From an uncultured Granulicatella sp. (GTDB lineage: Bacteria > Bacillota > Bacilli > Lactobacillales > Aerococcaceae), in the NCBI GenBank assembly GCA_900551535.1, contig URWJ01000093.1:1-5994 (forward strand): DNA of 5,994 nt, given 5' to 3'. A model generated the notes under the pieces. That model was not told where the DNA came from, did not search any database, and saw nothing but the letters and a program-made list of their open reading frames with translations. The position numbers were made by a program, and so were the translations under genes. Positions 1 through 4,647 of this stretch are shown here, piece after piece (position 1 is the first letter of the stretch; each line of letters begins with the position of its first letter).

Positions 1-320
1 ACTGGTAAGTAGAGGGTTGGGTAGACGGAGCTGGTTCCGTAGATGTCGAAGACTCCTTTGAGGAAGCTGCCGAAGATGAAGGTGAGGACACCCATCTTGT
101 AGGCTGCTTGTGCGTCTTCTGACTCCAGGAAGGTTTTCCCGGTCATTTTTGCTATGAGATTTGGCACCACTCCAAGCACGAGTGGAATCATAAAGAGCAA
201 GTACATGAATGGGGAGTAGACTTGGTGGCTGAAGAATTCATACACCGTTCCAACGACGAGTGTCACCACCGTTGCGACTGTGTAGAATGTCAGTCCTGTT
301 TTCTTTTTATAAGTAGACAA
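1..320 (-). CDS. Small multi-pass membrane protein, unknown function (partial, C-terminus off window)
   Basis: The frame is open on the minus strand from a TTG at 320 to the window edge, giving 106 residues that begin MSTYKKKTGLTFY. The TTG start is supported by an AGAGGTGAG ribosome binding site 5 nt upstream (326-334); no ATG or GTG competes near the N-terminus. The short basic N-terminus is followed by a hydrophobic helix at about residues 10-30, a second at about 37-57, a polar loop (KMTGKTFLESEDAQAAYK) and a third at about 75-92, so it is an integral membrane protein. Its start overlaps the end of the phosphodiester glycosidase gene by 14 bp, which implies translational coupling and a shared transcript. 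I do not recognise the family. The context suggests a role in envelope glycan handling, but that is inference only. The true length is unknown because the gene is cut by the window edge. Confidence 0.8.
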   Translation of the reverse strand, partial: MSTYKKKTGLTFYTVATVVTLVVGTVYEFFSHQVYSPFMYLLFMIPLVLGVVPNLIAKMTGKTFLESEDAQAAYKMGVLTFIFGSFLKGVFDIYGTSSVYPTLYLP

Positions 321-1278
321 TGTCACTCACCTCTCTTTCTTCGATGTTTCGACCGTTTGTTGTCGGTTTGTTAATGATTTGTCCGTTAAAGTACATGGTA
401 GAAGATCCGCCACCGTCTAAGTTATAGGCGGTAGTGACGTTCAATTCTTTCATAAATTCAGCTAATTGTTTCAACGATAAGCCTTTACTTTCGCTGGTTC
501 GTCCGTCTGACACCACGAATACATAAGTGCTGTCGTCGACGATTCCGATGGCTGTACGCGGATTGCTCGCCATGGCTTTCCCAACTTCATCTGAACTGTC
601 GACGGCTATTTGTCCGTTTTCAATCAACGCTGGGCCAAATGACAAGACTTGCATCGCGCCGTTATCGACTAATTGTTGCGCTGTGATGTCGCCTTCTTTG
701 ATGATGCCGAAGCTTCCGTCCTTGTAGATGACTAAATCTTCTTGGTCGGCACTCTGGCTCTGGCTTCGCAAAAGTTGTCCATTACGAACGACGTATCCAG
801 CATCTCTGGCGCCGTAGTAGTCTCCGTTAATCGCAAGGACTGCATTCACGCTTTTTGCGGTCGTTGAGGTCTTCGCGGTTACGTTTCGACCGTATGTTTC
901 GTCGGCTAAGGCGGTCTTAATCGACGCGTTGCCTTTGATTTTCACCGTTGCGACGTGGATTTGCGTATTGTTTCGCTCGTACGTCTCAATCGTGATGGAT
1001 TTTGTATCGTCCTCGTAGGCCGTCGCCGTGCTCACGGTTGGCGTTGTAGAAGTGCCAGTGCTACTAGAGCTACTTGAGTTCCCTGACGTTCCCGTGCCAC
1101 TTGCGCTCGTTCCTGTGGCCGTGTTCGTTGCCGCTGCCGTTTCGTTACTGAACTTTGCCAGGCTCTTTGAGATGAAGAGCGTATCGGCGACGACCATTCC
1201 CGAAGCCCCGATGAGGACAGCCGTATAAGCGGTCGTTAAGATTTTTCTGAGTGATTTTCCTTTTTTGTTATTTGACAT
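307..1278 (-). CDS. Membrane-anchored phosphodiester glycosidase family protein (NAGPA-type domain)
   Basis: This is a 323-residue protein. A basic N-terminus (SNNKKGKSLRK) precedes one hydrophobic segment at about residues 13-36, read as a signal anchor. A Ser/Thr/Gly/Ala-rich linker follows at about 47-87, then an extracellular NAGPA-type domain at about 92-323. Family hallmarks are NGDYYGAR (151-158), FGPALIENGQ (214-223), NPRTAIG (239-245), VSDGR (256-260), NLDGGGSSTMY (286-296) and the terminal EREVSDIVY. The family includes the enzyme that removes covering GlcNAc from mannose-6-phosphodiester; bacterial members are thought to act on exported glycans or sugar phosphodiesters, and the substrate here cannot be read from sequence. 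An upstream in-frame ATG would add 30 residues lying inside the preceding gene. I chose the start at 1278 because AGAAAGGTG sits 6 nt before it and the signal anchor then falls at the N-terminus. It overlaps the glycosyltransferase gene by 11 bp. Confidence 0.88.
   Translation of the reverse strand: MSNNKKGKSLRKILTTAYTAVLIGASGMVVADTLFISKSLAKFSNETAAATNTATGTSASGTGTSGNSSSSSSTGTSTTPTVSTATAYEDDTKSITIETYERNNTQIHVATVKIKGNASIKTALADETYGRNVTAKTSTTAKSVNAVLAINGDYYGARDAGYVVRNGQLLRSQSQSADQEDLVIYKDGSFGIIKEGDITAQQLVDNGAMQVLSFGPALIENGQIAVDSSDEVGKAMASNPRTAIGIVDDSTYVFVVSDGRTSESKGLSLKQLAEFMKELNVTTAYNLDGGGSSTMYFNGQIINKPTTNGRNIEEREVSDIVYL
326..334 (-). promoter_or_regulatory. Ribosome binding site that sets the TTG start of the leftmost gene
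   Basis: The minus strand reads AGAGGTGAG, then five bases, then TTG. The site lies inside the last codons of the upstream glycosidase gene. It is the main reason for accepting the non-ATG start and the 14-bp gene overlap. Confidence 0.7.
1018..1140 (-). repeat. Low-complexity Ser/Thr/Gly/Ala linker coding segment
   Basis: Residues about 47-87 of the glycosidase are almost entirely Ser, Thr, Gly and Ala, including a run of six serines at 68-73. The segment lies between the membrane anchor and the catalytic domain. It probably works as a flexible wall-spanning spacer and could be glycosylated. Its length may vary between strains because the codons are repetitive. Confidence 0.75.
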
Positions 1279-2308
1279 AATGCACACCTTTCTCTTGTCC
1301 GAAAATGACTTTCTTCTGTACAAACCAGTTAAAGAAGAACATCCCGATTTCGGTGATGATTTTACCAACGAGTGGTCCGATACCGAATCCGTAGCTGAGG
1401 CCCATTAAAATCAATGTGTTCAGCGTTAATGAGAAGCTGGCGAGTAAAATATAGCCGCCGAGTTCTTTTAGAAACGGTTTGTCGCTGGCAAAGACGAACT
1501 TCTTATTCACGAAGAAGTTGAATCCTGCGCTAATCACCCTTGCGACCACGTTAGCGGTCACGAGTGGTACGCCGATAAAAATTTGAAAGGCGTAGAGGGT
1601 GTAGTCTAGAAAAAAAGAGAGGATTGATGATAGGGCGAATTGGAAAATCTCTTTGTAGATTCTGAATGAATCGCGAAGAGGATTAAAGTGTGAGCCCTCA
1701 TTTTTGTTCTCGTAAATCGTTTGAATTTCTAGCTCGCAGAATGGGCGTTTTTCTTTTGCCCAAACCATCAACACATTCATTTCGTATTCGAAACGTGATC
1801 CTGAAATCTCCAGCATTTTATCTAAATGTGTGCTTGAGAATCCGCGGAGGCCGGTTTGTGTATCACTAATTTTCGTGCCGCTTGTGAGTTCGAAAATTTT
1901 CAAGGTGATTTTGTTTCCAACACGGCTTCTCAGTGGGACGTGGGTTCCGTCGAAGTTTCGAACGCCGAGTACGAGGCTGTCTTTCTCAAGAGATGCCCTA
2001 GTGGCGATACGCATGATGTCTTCTGGACTGTGTTGCCCGTCGGAGTCTGCCGTGACGATGGCTGCTTCCTCGTTTGCGTATGTTTCTTTAATGTATCGAT
2101 AAGCTGTTTTTAAGCCTTCACCTTTTCCTTTGTTTTCAGGATGCGTTAAAACGGTCGCTCCTGTGAGTTGGTTGAAGATAGGAAGATATTTCTCCCCGCT
2201 GCCATCATCGACAACGACTACTTCTAAGTCTTTGGCGATTAGTTGTTGCGTTAAAGGAATTAATTTTTCCTCTGGTTCATATGAAGGGATAATTACGATA
2301 GTTTTCAT
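1268..2308 (-). CDS. GT2 family glycosyltransferase fused to a GtrA-like membrane domain
   Basis: This is a 346-residue two-domain protein. Residues 1-215 form a DPM1/DPG-synthase-like GT-A glycosyltransferase: VIIPSYEPEE at 5-14, VVVDDGS at 31-37 for nucleotide-sugar binding, HPENKGKGEG at 56-65, DSDGQH at 88-93 as the metal-binding DXD-type site, and SDTQTGLRGF at 148-157. Residues about 220-335 hold four hydrophobic helices with the GtrA pattern (NFFVNKKFVF at 264-273, NWFVQKKVIF at 327-336). Family knowledge suggests the GT domain moves a sugar from a nucleotide donor to undecaprenyl phosphate on the cytosolic face, while GtrA is linked to flipping or presenting the lipid-linked sugar. 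The donor sugar is not predictable here. It is the first gene of the minus-strand operon. Its ribosome binding site is modest (GGTGA, about 6 nt before ATG). A stronger AAAGGAG at 2341-2347 is too far upstream for this start. Confidence 0.9.
   Translation of the reverse strand: MKTIVIIPSYEPEEKLIPLTQQLIAKDLEVVVVDDGSGEKYLPIFNQLTGATVLTHPENKGKGEGLKTAYRYIKETYANEEAAIVTADSDGQHSPEDIMRIATRASLEKDSLVLGVRNFDGTHVPLRSRVGNKITLKIFELTSGTKISDTQTGLRGFSSTHLDKMLEISGSRFEYEMNVLMVWAKEKRPFCELEIQTIYENKNEGSHFNPLRDSFRIYKEIFQFALSSILSFFLDYTLYAFQIFIGVPLVTANVVARVISAGFNFFVNKKFVFASDKPFLKELGGYILLASFSLTLNTLILMGLSYGFGIGPLVGKIITEIGMFFFNWFVQKKVIFGQEKGVHYVK
1285..1293 (-). promoter_or_regulatory. Ribosome binding site that sets the start of the glycosidase gene
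   Basis: AGAAAGGTG on the minus strand lies six bases before the ATG at 1278. It favours this start over the longer in-frame ATG at 1368, which is buried in the upstream gene. Confidence 0.7.
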
Positions 2309-2358
2309 TGTTTGTCACCGCTCGCCTGGTGGGGGAGCTTCTCCTTTCCGTTTGGATA

Positions 2359-2364
2359 ACTATA
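2359..2364 (-). promoter_or_regulatory. Possible -10 element of the minus-strand glycan operon promoter
   Basis: The minus strand reads TATAGT here, about 50 bases before the glycosyltransferase start, in the only short AT-rich stretch close to the gene. No convincing TTGACA-like -35 sits at 16-18 bases, so the assignment is tentative. A further AT-rich stretch at about 2400-2450 could also hold the promoter. Confidence 0.3.
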
Positions 2365-2458
2365 CTTTGCACCATGAACTTAAAACTTACTTAAAAGAGG
2401 TGGAAAAAAATAAAATTAGCATTTAATATAGTATTTAATAGAAAAATGAAAAATCCCC

Positions 2459-2485
2459 TAGCGTCAGGTATTGCTTGTAACGCTA
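2459..2485. repeat. Inverted repeat TAGCGT-N15-ACGCTA upstream of the merR-type gene
   Basis: TAGCGT (2459-2464) and ACGCTA (2480-2485) are perfect inverted 6-bp arms. The pair spans the -35 element of the merR promoter and its right arm runs into the spacer. It may be an operator half-site arrangement for the adjacent regulator. Confidence 0.4.
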
Positions 2486-2501
2486 CGTAATGTAGTAATA
2501 T
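2471..2501 (+). promoter_or_regulatory. MerR-type promoter with 19-bp spacer and internal dyad
   Basis: TTGCTT (2471-2476) and TAATAT (2496-2501) are separated by 19 bp, the over-long spacing typical of promoters activated by MerR-family proteins through DNA distortion. The spacer contains CTAC-GTAAT-GTAG (2483-2495), a small dyad of the kind these regulators bind. A wider pair TATTGC (2469-2474) and GCAATA (2506-2511) flanks the core. Transcription would begin around 2508, leaving a very short leader before the ribosome binding site at 2511. The likely reading is autoregulation by the product of the gene at 2526. Confidence 0.6.
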
Positions 2502-2510
2502 GCAGGCAAT

Positions 2511-2520
2511 AAGGAGGTGA
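2511..2520 (+). promoter_or_regulatory. Consensus ribosome binding site of the MerR-family gene
   Basis: AAGGAGGTGA is a near-perfect match to the 16S rRNA 3' end and sits five bases before the ATG at 2526. An in-frame GTG at 2517 lies inside this site and so cannot be the start. Confidence 0.85.
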
Positions 2521-2525
2521 AAGCT

Positions 2526-3251
2526 ATGTCAAAATATACGACAGGGGAGCTTGCGAAACTTTGCAATGTGACTGTTCGAACCGTTCAGTATTATGACAAA
2601 AGAGGTATCTTGATTCCGACAGAACTTTCTGAAGGAGGCAGAAGATTATATTCTGAAAGTGATCTTCAACGTCTAAAAGTCATTTGTTTTCTTCGAGAGG
2701 TGGATGTACCCATCGATGCCATTTCTCAATTATTAGAAGAAGAACATCCTGAAAAAGTCATTTCGATTTTAATAGAACAACAGGAAAGTTTATTGATGGA
2801 AGAAATTCAAGAGAAACAAGAGCAATTGGAAAAATTACGTGAATTACAGTCGACAGTCCAAAACAAAGAATCCTTCTCACTTGAATCCATCGCGGACATA
2901 GCAGTAGTGATGAAAGGTAAGAAACAACTCAAAAAACTTTACCGGATTATACTTTCAACAGGATTGGTGGTCGGAGTACTTCAGTGGGTGTCGATTGCAT
3001 TCTGGATTTTCAAAGGAATGTGGTGGGGATTTGCGCTATGGGCTCTTTTGGCAACGGTATGGCTTGTTTGGGTATGTAACTATTATTATAAACACGTTAA
3101 ATATATTTGCCCTGAGTGCCATCAAGAATTTAAACCAGGAAAGAAAGAGGCTTTCTTTGCAAAGCATACGCCCACAACCCGGAATTTAACTTGCTCAGAG
3201 TGTGGCCATAAAGGATTCTGTATTGAAATTTGGGATGGTGATCAAGCATGA
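2526..3251 (+). CDS. Membrane-tethered MerR-family transcriptional regulator with C-terminal zinc ribbon
   Basis: The protein has 241 residues. Residues 3-70 are a MerR-type winged helix-turn-helix (TTGELAKLCNVTVRTVQYYD at 5-24, then GGRRLYSESDLQRL at 37-50). A Glu/Gln/Lys-rich helix at about 84-113 looks like the dimerising coiled coil. Two hydrophobic segments at about 140-161 and 166-185 form a membrane hairpin with a short tryptophan-rich turn (KGMWWG). The tail carries CPEC (195-198) and CSEC (223-226), a four-cysteine zinc ribbon with an extra Cys at 232. With this topology both the DNA-binding domain and the ribbon lie in the cytosol. Most MerR proteins end in a small-molecule or metal-binding domain and are soluble; this one lacks such a domain and is membrane-bound. 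The start is fixed by the AAGGAGGTGA site. Its stop codon overlaps the ATG of the YhfC-type gene. It probably regulates its own promoter; the signal is unknown. Confidence 0.9.
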   Translation: MSKYTTGELAKLCNVTVRTVQYYDKRGILIPTELSEGGRRLYSESDLQRLKVICFLREVDVPIDAISQLLEEEHPEKVISILIEQQESLLMEEIQEKQEQLEKLRELQSTVQNKESFSLESIADIAVVMKGKKQLKKLYRIILSTGLVVGVLQWVSIAFWIFKGMWWGFALWALLATVWLVWVCNYYYKHVKYICPECHQEFKPGKKEAFFAKHTPTTRNLTCSECGHKGFCIEIWDGDQA

Positions 3252-4063
3252 GTGGATTTAATCAAATCGTTCTTGGACCAACCGCGATTCCATCATTAAT
3301 CGTGACGATTGTTTTGCTTCTTTTAATAGGAATTTTACCTACCGTTTATTGGATGAGAACCCATAAAGGTCAAGTGAAAATCAGTTATTTCATTGCTGGG
3401 GCATTAGGATTTATTGTTTCTGCCCGTATTCTTGAATCGGTCTTCCATTATTTCTTTTTACTGGCAGATAATCCTATTTCTCAGTTTTTAAATGGAAATA
3501 CTGTAGCATTCGTGTTATATGGAATGTTGATGGCAGGGATTTTTGAGGAATGTGGTCGCTATATCGTGTTAAAATACATTATGAAAAAGCATCGTACGCG
3601 TGAAAATGCAGTTTTGTATGGAATTGGGCACGGAGCAATTGAAATTCTTACGGTTGTCCTTCCATCGATTCTGCTTTACTTAGTGATTGCGACATCGCTT
3701 CAGAATGGAAGTGTAGATTCTGTGCTGAAGGCATTACATGTTACTGAAAAGAATGCAGCTGTCGCCATGCAAAGTTTTCAAGCTGCAGCACAGTTTAATG
3801 TTGAAACAGCTGTGATAACGGTTCTCGAAAGAATCAGTTCAATTGGAATTCATATTGGCTGTAGCATTATCGTTTATTACAGTGTTATCGTAGAGAATAA
3901 AAAGTATTTATGCGGGGCCGTTTTACTACATATGATGGCGGATTGCTTTGCGGCGCTCTATCAACGAAACGTCGTGGGAGCAGGAATCGCTGAAACTGGA
4001 ATTTTAGTTATGGCAATCGTCATTGTATGGATTGCGACAAAAATATATAAAAAATTGGCATAA
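3248..4063 (+). CDS. YhfC-family putative glutamic-type intramembrane protease
   Basis: This 271-residue protein is almost wholly hydrophobic, with about seven to eight membrane helices. Family-defining polar residues sit inside helices: EECGRY (100-105, the EE..R motif), GIGHGAIE (125-132, a conserved His and Glu), ERISSIGIHIG (194-204) and LLHMMAD (226-232). These match the YhfC family (Pfam PF10086), which is related to the CPBP/Rce1-like glutamic intramembrane proteases; the Glu and His residues are the presumed catalytic set. No substrate is established for the family. The ATG overlaps the stop of the MerR-family gene in an ATGA arrangement, so the two are probably translationally coupled and made in a fixed ratio. 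The obvious candidate partner is the membrane-bound regulator itself. A transport or immunity role cannot be excluded, since related families include bacteriocin-immunity members. Confidence 0.82.
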   Translation: MSGFNQIVLGPTAIPSLIVTIVLLLLIGILPTVYWMRTHKGQVKISYFIAGALGFIVSARILESVFHYFFLLADNPISQFLNGNTVAFVLYGMLMAGIFEECGRYIVLKYIMKKHRTRENAVLYGIGHGAIEILTVVLPSILLYLVIATSLQNGSVDSVLKALHVTEKNAAVAMQSFQAAAQFNVETAVITVLERISSIGIHIGCSIIVYYSVIVENKKYLCGAVLLHMMADCFAALYQRNVVGAGIAETGILVMAIVIVWIATKIYKKLA

Positions 4064-4077
4064 CGAATCGTTGATGC

Positions 4078-4085
4078 AAAGGAGG
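4078..4085 (+). promoter_or_regulatory. Ribosome binding site that decides the start of the small membrane gene
   Basis: AAAGGAGG ends at 4085. An ATG at 4087 would leave only one base of spacing, whereas the in-frame ATG at 4093 has seven. The second ATG is therefore the more likely start. Confidence 0.75.
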
Positions 4086-4092
4086 AATGAAG

Positions 4093-4500
4093 ATGGCAAC
4101 AATAGAAAGTAGAGTGGGAATAGGGATTCCGCTGGTATTCCTAGTGAGTTCTGTGTTTATTGCGACATGTGTGCTTGTCATTTTCGTTCGCCGATGGACA
4201 GCCGCAAAACAGAGCGGAGGTCCGTTCATGGCAGCTTTTCATATCGCAAATGGAACATTTTACATTCATGTGGCGTTCTGTTTCAAAAAGCGTCGTATTC
4301 CTCTTTCATCGATTCGCCGGATTTCGATTGATTTCATGCGCGGTAGAAAAGGTGGTGGCGATCGTTATTTCGTCATCATTGAACAAAAGGATGGAACTTC
4401 GACCATGTTCTTCATGGGAAAGAGCAAAACTAATGATGCGCTGCTGGAAGAGTTACCTCAAGCTGTGAAGCGATATCCGATTAAGGTTTCCCTAAAATAA
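4093..4500 (+). CDS. Small membrane-anchored protein with PH-like C-terminal domain, unknown function
   Basis: The product is 135 residues. One hydrophobic helix at about residues 9-33 is followed by a basic stretch (RRWTAAK), so the bulk of the protein should be cytosolic. Residues about 46-130 alternate short beta-strand-like stretches (GTFYIHVAFCF, RIPLSSIRRISID, RYFVIIEQKDG, STMFFMGK) and end in an amphipathic helix (TNDALLEELPQAVKRY). This resembles the small bacterial PH-like domains in YcxB-type membrane proteins, though I cannot assign it to a named family. The gene follows the YhfC-type gene by 29 bp with its own strong ribosome binding site, and it is the last gene before a terminator-like structure. 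It is probably an accessory part of the same membrane signalling or stress system. Confidence 0.75.
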   Translation: MATIESRVGIGIPLVFLVSSVFIATCVLVIFVRRWTAAKQSGGPFMAAFHIANGTFYIHVAFCFKKRRIPLSSIRRISIDFMRGRKGGGDRYFVIIEQKDGTSTMFFMGKSKTNDALLEELPQAVKRYPIKVSLK

Positions 4501-4535
4501 TTTGAAAAAGCAGTACCTATAGTAACATCTCAACA

Positions 4536-4564
4536 TTGCACGATGAGTGCTTGAGTGCTATAAT
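4536..4564 (+). promoter_or_regulatory. mntH promoter with extended -10
   Basis: TTGCAC (-35, 4536-4541) and a perfect TATAAT (-10, 4559-4564) are 17 bp apart, with the TGC extension just before the -10. Transcription should start near 4571 and give a leader of about 77 bases, too short for a full yybP-ykoY manganese riboswitch. Control is therefore more likely by a repressor acting on the repeats around the -10. Confidence 0.75.
4544..4559. repeat. Tandem direct repeat TGAGTGCT x2 in the mntH promoter spacer
   Basis: Two perfect adjacent copies (4544-4551 and 4552-4559) fill most of the spacer and touch the first base of the -10. The second copy also forms the left half of a dyad, AGTGC (4554-4558) with GCACT (4567-4571), that brackets the -10. 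This placement is typical of a repressor operator. Confidence 0.55.
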
Positions 4565-4601
4565 AGGCACTGTCTTTTATATGGACACGACTTGTTTTCA
4601 G

Positions 4602-4631
4602 ATTATTTACACAAATTGAAAATTATTTACA
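4602..4631. repeat. Direct repeat ATTATTTACA x2 in the mntH leader
   Basis: Perfect 10-base copies lie at 4602-4611 and 4622-4631, with a 20-base period (about two helical turns). They sit between the predicted transcription start and the ribosome binding site at 4636. They could be protein-binding sites on one face of the helix, or simply an AT-rich leader element. Confidence 0.5.
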
Positions 4632-4647
4632 ACAGAAAGGAGAGAAA

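Larger units (their letters stand above)
4505..4580 (+). terminator. Probable extended terminator of the MerR-YhfC operon, overlapping the mntH promoter
   Basis: Five bases after the last stop codon, the 16-base arm at 4505-4520 pairs with 4563-4578 with only two mismatches and one G-U. Its core is CAGTaCCTAT against ATAGGcACTG. The 5' side is A-rich and the 3' side ends in TCTTTTAT, as in an intrinsic, possibly bidirectional, terminator. The 42-base loop holds a second hairpin: CTCAA (4529-4533) with TTGAG (4551-4555), and GCAC (4538-4541) with GTGC (4547-4550). The large loop makes it an atypical terminator. Confidence 0.5.

Noticed and set aside
1028..1228. Open hydrophobic frame on the plus strand opposite the glycosidase linker and anchor
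   Set aside because: It is a by-product of the repetitive Ser/Thr/Gly codons and the membrane anchor read antisense. It has no ribosome binding site and no family resemblance.
1279..1368. 30-residue N-terminal extension of the glycosidase from an ATG at 1368
   Set aside because: It lies within the glycosyltransferase coding sequence, has no good ribosome site, and would place a polar tail before the signal anchor. The ATG at 1278 has a well-spaced site.
1830..2113. Two overlapping open frames on the plus strand inside the glycosyltransferase gene
   Set aside because: They lie antisense to a strongly conserved GT2 domain, and their translations show no domain pattern.
4087..4092. Start of the small membrane gene at the first ATG (4087)
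   Set aside because: Only one base separates it from AAAGGAGG; the ATG at 4093 has normal spacing.
4571..4587. TGTC/GACA hairpin at the predicted mntH transcription start
   Set aside because: The arms are only four bases with a nine-base loop, so it is too weak to call.
4571..4647. Manganese riboswitch (yybP-ykoY) in the mntH leader
   Set aside because: The leader is only about 77 bases, is AT-rich, and lacks the paired G-rich internal loops and long helices of that class.
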